A stretch of 32,506 bases of DNA from Nemertoderma westbladi (GCA_032718475.1 JAUCBJ010005679.1:1-32506); one strand, 5' to 3'; positions 9,224-19,606 are shown, counted from the first letter of the stretch. The notes: generated from the sequence alone by a model not told the origin. Translations and numbers: made by a program.

Positions 9224-11431
9224 ATAACAGTTATCGCTTCTTTATTGCAGTAAGCAATAAAGCTGAAGTACCGGTCGACCGGTAACCTGTAGGCCTAACT
9301 ACCTAACCACCGGAACCGGTACTTACAGCAGTATAAGTACATCAGTATTATTCGATTTTGATAATTATATACCGGTAGGTCTTAATATTAAATCGGGGAC
9401 GCCTGGTTTTTATTGGGATTTTACTTATTTCTGTCAGTTTTATTCATTTGTAGGCTAATATTGAGCAGAAGGCGTGTAAGCCTGCTCAGATCGTACAGAT
9501 AATTTGTAGGCTGGACTGTTGTCTGACTGTTGTTAGGTCTGAACGGATTGTAGTGCATGTAGAGTGTATGTCCGATAAAGTGCCGGTTAGGAACGTAGGG
9601 GCAGCCAGTGCTGTAAGGTAAATCCCCCCCCCCCCCCCCCGAAAGAATAAGTCGTACTACTAGGTTAGAACGCATACTAACTAACCATTTCGGAGTCTGC
9701 ATGTACTGTAGTTTATTTAGGCTTGATAGTAGTCTGCCAGCGTTTGGTCTGTACTTTGTTTGTGTAGTCTGTGCAGGTACCGTAATATTTCTTATTCAGA
9801 TAATTTGTAGGCTAGATTGTTGTCTGGCTGTTGTTAGGTCTGAAGAAATTGTAGTGTGTGTGGAGTGTATGTCCGATAAAGTGCCGGTTAGGAACGTAGG
9901 GGCATCCAGTGCTGTAAGGTAAATCCCCCCCCCCGAAAGAATAAGTCGCACTACTCGGTTAGAATGCATACTAACTAACCATTTCGGAGTCTGCACATAC
10001 TGTAGTTTATTTAGGCTTGATAGTAGTCTGCCAGCGTTTGGTTTGTATTTTGTTTGAGTAGTCTGTACGGGTAGCGTAATATTTATTATTCAGAGTTTAT
10101 GCGATTATTCGCAACATTCATACCCCCAAGTTTATTCCTACAGTAATTGTGCTTGTTATACATACCGTTATAGTTAAATTAACCCCGGTACTACATCAGG
10201 GCTGCTCGGCGTAGGTAAAGACTGGAGATTTTGTGCTCTGGTCACTCCGGCAGATACCGTGGTTCTTTTAGCTGTACAAGTATTTTTAACTGCTGGTTAT
10301 TTGTTATACAAGTACTTGTACCTAATTTAGGGTTTAGTGTACAGTGCTTTCCGAAAGTAATTTAGTATGTAGGCAGTATATTTGTGTTGTAAAGTGGTTA
10401 ATAGGCACGTTAGCTCTGGTAGGCTGCGGTAATTAACTTCTAGGTAGGGACACTCCGTGATACATAACGTAGTACTTATAGCGATACGGCTATAAGTCGT
10501 CAGACGGTGGTATTTTTCCTATCTGGACAACGCAATATATTTACTACTGCTTATTATTTTCAAATACCGTAGTATCCTGTCCGTTGTAATAACCAGATTT
10601 TCTAACCCTTTGTTAGGCTGGTTTGTAGATTCCTTGTAAAATTACCCTAAAAATTCGTATTTGTGTATTTGTAATTTTTGTGTTTATTAAGAGATTGTAA
10701 TCTCACCCCGAATTGTACGTAATTTGTAGTAATAAGTAACTTAGGCAAGTAGAAACTATTTGTTTTAGTGTCCAACAAGTAGAACTTCACTGAGAGCGCA
10801 CAGCTTCTGTGTAGTGACTCCTTCCCAGAAATAATACCAATTATTTCAAATATTGTAACAAACCCATTATACGGGTATATATATTATAAATCAGCTCCAA
10901 TCGATTTATAAAACAGTAGGCCTGTTATATAACAATTAGGTCTTAACTTCAGTTGGACTACTGCGTAAATAACGGTAATAAAGTAAAGTAAAGTAACCAA
11001 GTAACCCCTAAAATTCAGAAATTCAATTATTCTAAAATAATTGACATACCGGCATTTACAATAGGCTTATTATATTTATTTCTATAAATTTGAGCTGAAA
11101 TTATATACTGGTATTCTGTAACTAATTCTAGTTTATAATTATACTTATATACTATAAGTGTAAAGTTGTATACCGGTATTCACGATAGGCTTATTATATA
11201 TTTATATATATTTGCGCTGAAATTATATGCCAGTATTCTGTGACAAACGTAGTCTGTAATAATACTTATATATACTATAAGTGTATACCGGTATTCTGAT
11301 ACATTATATATATATCACGTTACACTGAGTAACAGTATCGGTAATTAATTAATAGGCTAGTAGTGATACTGAATTACTAGACTTGCTTTAACTGTAATTA
11401 TAGCAGTAGGCATTCAACTGTACTAACAAAC
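9224..11431 (+). other. 2.2-kb untranslated leader, copy A
   Basis: Collinear with 30144-32298 in copy C. It contains a tandem duplication with a period near 300 bp (about 9490-9790 and 9793-10090), each unit with a C run (17 C at 9624-9640, 10 C at 9925-9934). Near the gag start a second tandem pair has a period near 123 bp (units beginning at 11047 and 11170), each with ACCGG near the start and an ACTTATA..TATAAGT hairpin. A 37-nt segment at 10786-10822 is identical to 31682-31718 of copy C. No convincing ORF; small ORFs on the minus strand at 9421 and 9796 are the same tandem unit twice. Confidence 0.6.
9240..9262 (+). other. Stem-loop at the expected primer-binding position
   Basis: CTTTATTGC (9240-9248) and GCAATAAAG (9254-9262) pair perfectly around a 5-base loop, 16 bases after the LTR end. 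Copy C has the same feature (7-bp stem, 30160-30178). No canonical TGG-starting primer-binding site follows the LTR in either copy. Confidence 0.5.
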
Positions 11432-12690
11432 ATGTCTGACACAAAGCAAAACCTGTCAGACAGTCTCCTAGATACAACCATCTGTGACCCAGACAGGAGT
11501 GTAGAACGTGTGAGACCAAAGTTCAACTCACCTCCTACTGTAAGAAAAGTCATCCCTCCAGTAGTAGTATCAGACCCTAGGCTAATTCAACACCGTAGGT
11601 CTATCATCGGCACTCGGGCCCAAGTCAAGCGGATCAAGAAGCAGCTGTCAAACAGCAACAACATCCTAGCCAAGAACTTGGTTCGCAGCGGCCCGATAGC
11701 TCCAGTAGTTCGGATACTGTAGAGCTGACACCCGAACGCGGAGCGAAGATGGCGGATACGGTTTATTCAGATCCCCTTCTCATTCTTCCTGCAGCAGTAC
11801 TAACTACGGTATTGATTGCGGTGGAGGAACACCAAATCGATTGGGTGAGAAGTAAGCGATCGACCAAAGACAGTTATGCGGGATACGCAAGGGAGGAGCT
11901 GATATCTATTGTCGAGTCGCAATGGAACTTCCCCGGACCCGGACTCCCGTTTGACTTATCAGAAGCTACCTGGGAAGACATACACAGGATGGGAGTGACA
12001 AAAGACACTATAGATCCAGCTGTGTGGAATAGGTCAGCAGCAGGATATGTACAGGGATTCTTCGGCTCTTCCAGAGGAACAACTGTTTCGACAACCCCAA
12101 GGACCTCAAGAGCAGGAAGAGCTGCTTTATCAAGTACGCGAAAGAACTTTACGTATTAGGCTAATCCTATCGGCCTTTGAGGAAGCTTCGAAAAGAAGAC
12201 AGGACACGTCGTTGCAAGTTGCTGTCAAGAATTGGTTCCAGTGAGTGAGTCTCAAGATTCAAGGAACGGCCAAGTGGAAATCTCAGTTGGCTGAGCGCAC
12301 AACCTATGGAGAATCAACCGACGCCACCTTTTCCCAAGTGGAAAGCGAAGCGACAGCAGAGAAACCGCGAACGAGAGACGCTATTGACATCTATCTGTCA
12401 GACTATCAACGATTCCTAGGTGACGAAGAGTTGAGGAGACGACTGTCTGGACTTCGCCCTAATAGTGAAGGAGCCAAGCTTGTGCTGGATGCAATCGATG
12501 CGGAAAGGTTAGCTGCGAACCAAGCTAAATTTGATGAAAGACTTCGCATCGCTAGGGTACAAGAAGAGCAAGTAAAGAAAAAATGTATAGAAGACAGAAA
12601 GGCAGTAGCAGCGGCAGTGGCAACGGCCGAAGCCGAAGCTGTTGCAAACGTCCCAGATAAACAAAACATACTTTGCTTTTACATTTAATT
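11432..12690 (+). pseudogene. Broken gag-like ORF of LTR copy A
   Basis: Starts MSDTKQNLSDSLLDTTICD at 11432. The reading frame is lost near 11630, where copy C has one extra base, and continues in the next frame (about 11602-12045, including SSSSSDTVELTPERGAK). It shifts back near 12045, meets an in-frame TGA at 12242-12244, and runs on to a stop at 12688. The last third (12400-12650) is a charged alanine/lysine/glutamate-rich coiled coil, as in the left element's ORF. No zinc knuckle or enzyme domain is visible. The CDPDRS motif near the N-terminus links it to the ORF at 2361-1. Assigned as Gag by position behind LTR and leader; superfamily unknown. Confidence 0.6.
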
Positions 12691-12834
12691 TGATCATATT
12701 CTGAGTTGGAGTATATTATAACAATGTTGTAGAATATAAATTAACAATATAGAGCGATATATGCGATACAGTATATAAAAGATGTACTGCTTGACATTAC
12801 ACTAAATACAGATATAACAATAATTAACGATTTA
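12691..12834. other. AT-rich spacer between gag remnant and foldback MITE
   Basis: No feature recognised. Copy A has no visible pol region or 3' LTR after this point. Confidence 0.4.
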
Positions 12835-14214
12835 CACCATGTCCTGGAATATAGTGTCTTTATTCAGGTACATGCCCCCCCCCCCCCTTAATTTTTCTAC
12901 AAATCGTAATGAGATTGCATGAAATTTGAAACAGAGATAGTTTCACCTCCCGACCACTGACTGGGTGAGCCAGAATTTTTATTTTCGCTTCCATTCTTTA
13001 GCTACAAGCGTTTGAAAAAAGTGTCTCCAGCGAAATTGCACCGCAGTTATTCTTCAACCTTAGCCCTATACTGCCCTCCTAAGGCAAAACCATGTAACTC
13101 AAAAAATCGAGTTTTTAGAAAAATCAACCCAAAGTTAACGAATCTGCACGAAAACATGTGAATGTCTGTGTGAAAATTTTCAACACTAAAGTTTAGTCAA
13201 ATAGTTTATTTAAATACATAGAAAGTCTTAGAGCTCCAAACTTAAGCTAGCTATTTAAAAAATGTATTTTATTTTGATTTTCGAGTTACATGGATTTACC
13301 TTACAAATTCTAACCAGTTTAATTATATTACATCATGTAAATTATATAAATTTCAACAGCTGTTCCTAAGCCAAAACAATGTAACTCGCATGAGATACAT
13401 GGTGTTCGCTTATAGTTGTTACATGGAGTGTCATTATCATATTAGGGTTACATGGTTGGTTCTGCCTTGGCATGCCTTAACAAATTCACATAATGTCCCC
13501 TTGTACAATATTATAATAATAATACATACTGTATAATGTACATTCTACCCCCTTTATAAACCCTTTAGAGTTTAGATGCACTCTATTAAGTTCTACCACC
13601 AGATAGAGCTCGCCGTAAGCTTTAAAATGATACCAATATCTCATTTTCGTCAAAATTCAAGTTACATGGGTCTGTCTTAGGACGGCAGTATTGTGATTTG
13701 TAGGTATGTACTAGTGGAAAGCTGGCTATGCAAGGATTCCAACTATGTAACATAATATAAATTTCATCTTAAAATAGCTGAGATATCAGCGTTTAAAACT
13801 TGCATGGTTTTGCATATGAGCGAGGGTATTTTATTCTATTAAATAAATACAACATATTCTGGAATATTTTGTTTATCCCATAAGTAGCTTGGCAACAATG
13901 CAACACCACTTTAATCAAACTATTACATAGCTACACATGCATTGACAAAATATTCCAGAATATGTTATATTTATTTAATACTGTAGAATAATAGCCTCGC
14001 TCATATGCACAACCATGCAAGTTTTAAACGCTAATATCTCAGCTATTTTAAGACAAATTTAGATTATGTTACATAGTTGGAATCCTTGCACAACCAGCTT
14101 TCCACTAGTACCTACAAATCACAATAAGGTTGAAGAATAACCGCGGTGTAACTGGTGCAATTTCGCTGGAGACACTTTTTTCAAACGCTTGTAGCTAAAG
14201 AATGAAAGCGAAAA
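12835..14214. mobile_element. Large foldback MITE, copy 1 (right end truncated, interrupted by a nested MITE)
   Basis: Begins CACCATGTCC after a TA, the same terminus as the intact copy at 24623-25525. The left arm (12981-13068, 13691-13880) pairs with the right arm (about 13940-14214) over most of its length. The nested element 13071-13688 splits the left arm. The right arm stops at 14214, so about 146 bp matching 12835-12980 are missing, and PIF/Harbinger sequence begins at the break. A 13-base C run lies at 12885-12897. Confidence 0.75.
13071..13688. mobile_element. 618-bp MITE nested in the foldback element, TA target duplication
   Basis: Ends CTGCCCTCCTAAGGC (13071-13085) and GTCTTAGGACGGCAG (13674-13688) form near-perfect inverted repeats that extend to the CCATGTAAC motif. 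TA lies on both sides (13069-13070, 13689-13690). The interrupted host arm can be compared with its unbroken partner at 14108-14130, which confirms the insertion point. The interior carries several GTTACATGG motifs in both orientations (13091, 13286, 13378, 13420, 13447, 13661). TA target and lack of ORF suggest a Tc1/mariner-mobilised MITE. Confidence 0.75.
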
Positions 14215-14787
14215 TAGTCATTGTCTTCGTTCATGGAATCAAGGCCATTTATATTATTCCCAACAATGCTTCTCAAATGTCCAAGTGAAACCACATCATT
14301 ATCTTCAGTGTCCTTTGTGAGGACACTTGTCTTTCTAGTTAGGAGAAGGTTGTGAAGTGCAATAATCGCCTTAACAATAGTAATAGCATTTCGAGGACTA
14401 TTGCTTATAGCTTTTAGTAAAATTATAAACCTTGCAGCCATAATCCCAAAGCAATTCTCCACAATACGTCTTGCGCGGAATAGCGATAATTAAATACATA
14501 CCATTTCAAGCACATTTGATGTGTTGCGTGGGTTTCAATAGAGATTCGGGGAGTGCAAAAGCTTCATCGGCAAGGATGAAATACGGGAGGGGTTGTGAGT
14601 CCAGAATAGGCATGGGGTGGGGGAAGTACCTTCCTTCTATAAGTGATGTTAGAGAACAGTTCAAAGCAATACCGGCATCACCGGAAGATCCCGGTCGTCC
14701 TAAAACGTATGCCATTACACGCCCATATGCGTCAGAAATGGGTAGTAATACAATCGAATGGAATCCCTTAATAACTATTTACATAAT

Positions 14788-15523
14788 TGTGTGCAAAGTA
14801 GCACTTTGCAGCGTTATGACCCGAGTTTATTTATGTACCGAGCGAGCCATGCGAGGGAGGTTCACATAAATAAACAAGGGTCTTTAACGCTGAAAAGTGA
14901 CCTTTGCAAGCATGATGTATGTAATTTTGTTATATTATCTCAACTTTTCACCGTTCGGTATGTGAAGAAAGGATTTTATGGATGCTCATATAAAATAAAC
15001 TTTAATCATGTACTATATCGTATATAAGTGAAATTGATTAACAGGTACAATGGCACACAGTATTAATTATACATTTAAATCTATTTAAAGTTTATTGGGA
15101 GTTTATCTCATGCATGGATGTGATAAATCACTAATCCATCTTGACTATAGTCGACTGAAGCAAACTTAGTCACCGTCTGTGTCCGTTCAGTTTCACTGAA
15201 CACTGTCGCCATTTTCTTTGCTCATTTTAGTGCCTTCTATTGGACGTTTCGCCATAATGGATTACAGTACACGTTAAACAATTATTTACCTACAGTAGAT
15301 AGTCCCTTCACTTCAAACTGGACGCACGCATTATGCAAACACGTGGTGCCTTATTGAATAAAGAAGCACGCATTTATATAAATGGAAATAATACATTCTG
15401 GAATACGGTAATTGAAGTTGTTTCCATGTCATTGATTACTTTGCAGCGTCCCGTCCTATAGGCCGCAACACTGCAAAGTAGTACTTTGCAGCGTTACGAG
15501 TAATTCATCAGAACGCTGTTAAG
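14788..15523. mobile_element. Insertion inside the Harbinger transposase, flanked by a 10-bp direct repeat
   Basis: TTTACATAAT occurs at 14778-14787 and 15524-15533, bracketing 736 bp that break the transposase between SEYY and GFHSIVLL. The interior includes the 84-bp foldback at 14809-14892 and a 21-nt palindrome at 15469-15489 (CTGCAAAGTA..TACTTTGCAG). Element family not recognised; inner ends do not form clean TIRs. Confidence 0.45.
14809..14892. repeat. 84-bp mini foldback element, copy 1
   Basis: Bounded by CAGCGTT and AACGCTG. Inside, GTTTATTTATGT (14825-14836) and ACATAAATAAAC (14864-14875) pair over 12 bp. A diverged copy of the same length is at 25645-25728. Confidence 0.6.
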
Positions 15524-15866
15524 TTTACATAATGTAACAAACTTATAATACTCACTTCCACTGTTAGCTGGTTTTATTATTTCAATATGTTTCCCATCAA
15601 GAGCACCAACGCAATGGGGAAAGTTACCAAAGGCTTGATTCCTTCTAATATCCAATCGAATGTTGGGATGTCAACCCTGAACATTCGTTCAAATATATCT
15701 GGATCCTATGAATAAAAAATTAGCTATAATTTTTTCATGAAAATAATGTTCCATATACTAGAAAGCCAGCCAGTTAAATTCAGAACAAGTATCTTTGTAT
15801 AATATATAAATGATTATTCACACAGTCCATAGTGTGAAATTAAATTAATCGGACTGTCAGTATACT

Positions 15867-16440
15867 TTATGGTTTGTAAATTTCAATGTGACCTCCAAAT
15901 AATTCTTTCACCTTGATAAGCCGCTTGATCGTTTCTTGGAAACAGTGTTTCCAGTGAATTGTTTCCAGTTCGGAATTAATGCACGTCCTCAGCTCTTCTT
16001 GCGTCGTCACCGTTTCACTGTACACAATATTCTTGACATTACCCCATAAATAGTCGTCACAGGGAGTCAAATCGGGAGAACGAGCTGGCCATCGTATAGG
16101 ACCGTCTCTGCCAATCCACCTGTCAAGAAAGGTACTGTCCAAATATGAACGAACGTTAAGGAGGGCCCAATGTGGCGGTGCACCGTCCTGCTGAAACACC
16201 ACTTTGTCGGTGTTAGGACTCAGTCTTGGAATTAGAAACTCTTGCAGCATTGCCAGATTTTCTTAGCGTTGACAGACAAACCTTCGAAAATGTAAGGTCC
16301 AATAACTTGTGTGGAAGATAGATATGGCACACCTACTGTACTGTAACCGTTAACTTTGGTGAGTCACGGAAGCGTTCTGCCACTTTATGGGGGTTTTCAG
16401 TACCCCAAATTCTGCAGTTCCACAAATCCTGCAACTACCA
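15867..16440 (-). pseudogene. Tc1/mariner-like (DDE_3) transposase C-terminal part
   Basis: The open C-terminal part (16250-15867) contains KVVFQQDGAPPHWALLNVR, DRWIGRDGPIRW and PARSPDLTPCDDYLWGNVK, which include the second and third catalytic Asp, and ends ELFGGHIEIYKP. Upstream pieces in other frames read WNCRIWGTENPHK (about 16425-16385) and VIGPYIFEG (about 16305-16279), the usual motifs between the first Asp and the C-terminal domain. A stop and frameshifts separate them. The N-terminal DNA-binding domain is absent. Confidence 0.85.
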
Positions 16441-16544
16441 CATCCAGAACAACTCCAAAAGTCTAAGTTAACCTATTGGCTTTCATTTGATACCAAGAAG
16501 TCTGCGAATGATGCTCATTGTGACGAGTTAATAAACTTTAAAAC

Positions 16545-16579
16545 CGGATCAAATTTATTGGGACGCCCTGTATATTACT
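16545..16579 (-). repeat. Terminal inverted repeat of the Tc1/mariner-like element
   Basis: On the minus strand TATACAGGGCGTCCCAATAA begins the typical end of this transposon group (TACAGGGYGTCCC). The opposite end was not found left of 15867, so the copy is probably truncated there. Confidence 0.55.
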
Positions 16580-16599
16580 TGTTAAATTTATTACTCTCT

Positions 16600-17084
16600 C
16601 ACTCTATCCCAGACAGTAATCAAACCTCAACTGTTAGTTTGTATAATGTATTACCCCGACAGCTGAATAGCTCTTCCCAGTGAATCCTTTGGGAATAACA
16701 CGTTCGTGGGGCCTTCGCGCAGCACGAGGCCCAGTTATGAGATACAAATTAAAATTGTGCGACTGTATCACAAAATCCGGTTATGAGAGATTAACCCACA
16801 CCACCAATTAAATCAAAGAAAGGGGGACAGTACGTGTTCACCCCTTTTAATCTGCACCCCCCCCCCCTCCCCCACCCACCAATACATAACCGCGACATCT
16901 ACCACCCACGGAAGGGTAGCACGAACTTATTTCCAAACGCACGTTCAATATGCAAAACCAGGTGGTTTATAGGAATATAATCAATGCAGTACTCGTCTTC
17001 ATTATAAGCCTCTTTGCGTTCGACCTGTTTTGTATTAAAATATATTTATTAAACGCAGGCTGACGCTCTTTATAATAATAATAC
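16600..17084. other. Unannotated interval with C-rich tract
   Basis: No gene supported. Contains an imperfect hairpin around GGGGCCTTCGCGCAGCACGA (16708-) and a run of 11 C at 16857-16867 followed by more C-rich sequence. Confidence 0.4.
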
Positions 17085-17432
17085 CTAGGGAATAGGGATG
17101 CCAGCTTCCAGACTTTCAATCTTTACTGCCGCGCAAACCCCGCAGAGGAAGTTTTGGTTTGAGAGATCAAGCCCATCGGCAATTGGTGTTTCAATTTCGG
17201 TCCAGGAACTCTGACAATGGGAGCATTCAATCTTAGCTGTGGTCCATTCCCGAGGTTTCGGCTTCCTTTTCTTCGTCCCAATGACAGATTCCTCTGAAGA
17301 CGTTCGATTCGCTTTCAGTTTATTGTTGGCGTTTGTGTTTTGAAGTTGTATTCGAGTGGACAGTCGCGCCGGTTTCGAGGTAACCATACCGACCTGTGAT
17401 AAGTGTTGGTTTTGTTGAGTGCCGGTATTCAT
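17085..17432 (-). CDS. Hypothetical 115-aa protein with CxxC...CxxC pair
   Basis: Complete ORF from ATG at 17432 to TAG at 17085. The N-terminal half is polar and basic (KKRKPKPREW). The C-terminal half has ECSHCQ about residue 70 and FLCGVCAA about residue 94, a spacing compatible with a small zinc ribbon or the truncated finger found in some retrotransposon ORF1 proteins. A region of about 270 bp upstream, also on the minus strand, resembles a 5' UTR and contains the repeat that hosts the solo LTR. It could be an exon, a LINE ORF1 start, or a chance ORF. No family was recognised. Confidence 0.35.
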   Translation of the reverse strand: MNTGTQQNQHLSQVGMVTSKPARLSTRIQLQNTNANNKLKANRTSSEESVIGTKKRKPKPREWTTAKIECSHCQSSWTEIETPIADGLDLSNQNFLCGVCAAVKIESLEAGIPIP

Positions 17433-17671
17433 CTTCTCTCACCTCTTCAATGTCAGATGTTGCAAATACTGATAACACGAATAACGGTATATATTTCAAT
17501 ACTTGTCAATGGTAATATATATAATTTAGATAACTATTTTATATCTGTACTGTTGAGCAAACTCTACATAAATTTCAACCTGTGTATCGCCGGTAGTGCT
17601 GTTGCTGTGCAAGTGCTGAAGTGCTAGTTGCCACCGGTCACGCGGTCAGCCGGTACCGGTAGTAGGGTGGT

Positions 17672-17710
17672 ACCATGGCCTACTACACACAGGCCATGAC
17701 AAGGACTTTG
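17672..17710. repeat. Hairpin repeat hosting the solo LTR (left flank)
   Basis: CATGGCCT and AGGCCATG pair around a 9-base loop (17674-17698). The rest of the repeat continues right of the LTR at 18990-19015. Paralogue at 20769-20838. Confidence 0.65.
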
Positions 17711-18989
17711 TGTACGCGCTTTTGAAGACCTTTAGCAGTTTAACCTGCCAAAATTTATATGTCTTTTGGTTTATCAATATACTTTAGAAGATGACAAATA
17801 TTTAATACCAATAAACACAACATTAGCAGAAGCCAGCCTAGTGCGCGTCCATTCACCCGCTGGATATTCCCGGGAGACTGGATTCTGAGGGCTTAGATTA
17901 TTATTGCAGTGAAGCTTACTGTATTATTCGATTGATCGTTAATAAATAATTTCTGACTAATATTATTCACTTTCGGGAAATATTAACAGTTCCTTTAGGA
18001 CGTGGCGCTCTATGTAAGTAAACAGAGATATGACTTATACTAATCACAACGGTAAGTCGGTAAGGCTTATGATTCACGTATGAGGCGCATTCTTTAGGAA
18101 ATGCTTAGTTATCAGCCACAATCATGCACACTACCGGTAACACACAATACTGCTCACTAACTTGCCGACCGTCAATGAAATTTATCATATATAAAGAAAA
18201 TAGCAACGGACCAATGTAGTGCTTATCAAATAGCATTAAATTCAATACACACCACAATAATATAAGTCGCAATCGCTATATATATAACCCGCCTCTCTAA
18301 CCTGTAGTGTATCAAGAAAGTTGGGAAATTTGGGTTCTTTATAAATGTTCTCCAAATAATATTCAACCAAACAACAGCAAACTATTAAGACGGTAGGTTA
18401 AGATATGATATGAACCGATATGTACAGTGATATGCACTGATATGGACCGATATGTGATATGAGTTGTTAAGAACTGATAACAGTCATACGCTCTATAATT
18501 TTAGCCTACTAATGTTTCTTCTAAAAGTATGAAACGAATTGACTCTAGAGCCGTTGTTTCTGGCCTAGACAGCAATAACAACAAAGTATCAAGTAAAAAC
18601 AGTAAGACTGAACACTCTCCTTATGATCGGCCGAAAAGCTACATGTCAACAGGAAAAATCGCTCTGATTGGCTCAAGCCAAACAAAGAACCATGCGTCCA
18701 ATGGCTGTTTCCATGTCAGCAACCAGCTGTTAGATGTCGTAATATGAATCATCACGGCTAAGCTGTGAAAGGTATTTGGTGCATTGTAGGTTTTTTGCCT
18801 TACCATGTCCGCCAAAACACGTATATAGTAGAATGACTTTTATATCCGTTAAAACACCTATAACGGTACCTTGCGGGCGAGGGGAATATATATACAGTTA
18901 GAGAACCTTTTAGAGTATTCCAGCACCTGGGGGGGAAACTGGATTGCGAAGCAAAAAGGGGCCAGTTATATCCCACAGAAGCTTTTACA
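17711..18989 (-). repeat. Solo LTR, copy B, with 5-bp target duplication
   Basis: In plus orientation begins TGTACGCGC (17711) and ends GCTTTTACA (18989). Read on the minus strand it is TGTAAAAGC...GTACA, matching LTRs A and C. CTTTG is repeated directly at 17706-17710 and 18990-18994. No internal retroelement sequence remains, as after LTR-LTR recombination. The flanks join to give a sequence found uninterrupted at 20769-20838. Confidence 0.9.
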
Positions 18990-18994
18990 CTTTG

Positions 18995-19606
18995 CTATGA
19001 AATTAGCGTAGGCTGACTGATGAATTATCAAATGTTATATTTTCCATGAATGCAGGGTCCATATTTAAAAGAAGATGACTAGATTTTCGCAAAGAATTTA
19101 ATTGAAACAGTATTTAATAATTAATAAATTAATTATCGCTCGAGTTCCTGCAGCTTTTATTCGCTTTTATTATTTTGTTTGTGGCTGCCTCTGGCTATGT
19201 TTGTGGCAGGAATGTTTAAACGCTAATAAGTCGGTCAATCATGGATGAAATGGAACCAAACTTGGTACACATGTAGTCTATAAAAAATTTAGAAATTCTA
19301 CACACAGACAGACTTCTACAGTTCCCCGGTCTGCCGCTAGGGGGCGAATTAACAGAAACGTAAAAATAGCTGTAATTATAGAACCAACGATCAGATTCAT
19401 CTGAAATTTAGTAGTAGTTACCTAAGAGCATTGCTTAATTAGAAATTCTACAGTGACTTTTACAGTTCCTGTCTGCCGCTAGTGGGGAATTGTTAGAGCT
19501 CCAGTTCAACGTGCTTAGCTCGGTTTAATAAACAATCAATTAATTATTTTATTCTATACAGTAATTATAACAGTAAAATGCAATGTATTCTATTTTTTAG
19601 TGAATT
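18995..19606. repeat. Dimer of about 142-bp units carrying CCGCTAG-GGGG motif
   Basis: Two diverged units end with CTGCCGCTAGGGGGC (19331-19345) and CTGCCGCTAGTGGGG (19473-19487), each preceded by CTACAGT/TTACAGTTCC. Motif spacing is 142 bp. Related dimer at 22640-22935. Otherwise no gene seen. Confidence 0.5.

Larger units (their letters stand above)
14216..15720 (-). pseudogene. PIF/Harbinger transposase, fragmented
   Basis: Three minus-strand pieces follow the order of Harbinger DDE transposases. Piece 1 (about 15720-15540) has [19 protein letters not shown], then in another frame [18 protein letters not shown], carrying the first catalytic Asp, and NSGSEYY. Piece 2 (14765-14506) has SIVLLPISDAYGRVMAYVLG and LPYFILADEAFALPE, with the second acidic residue in ADEAF. 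Piece 3 (about 14500-14216) has ARRIVENCFGIMAARF and AIIALHNLLL, the conserved C-terminal motif. Roughly 85 residues normally between the FERM-like start and GALDGKH are missing, frames shift between pieces, and a 736-bp insertion separates pieces 1 and 2. The last codons (14214-14181) come from the neighbouring MITE. Non-functional. Confidence 0.8.

Noticed and set aside
9421-9996. Two similar minus-strand ORFs starting MQTPKWLVSM
   Set aside because: They are the two units of the leader tandem repeat read antisense, including translated C runs; not separate genes.
18529-18747. 72-codon plus-strand ORF
   Set aside because: Lies antisense inside solo LTR B and is not open in LTR copies A and C.
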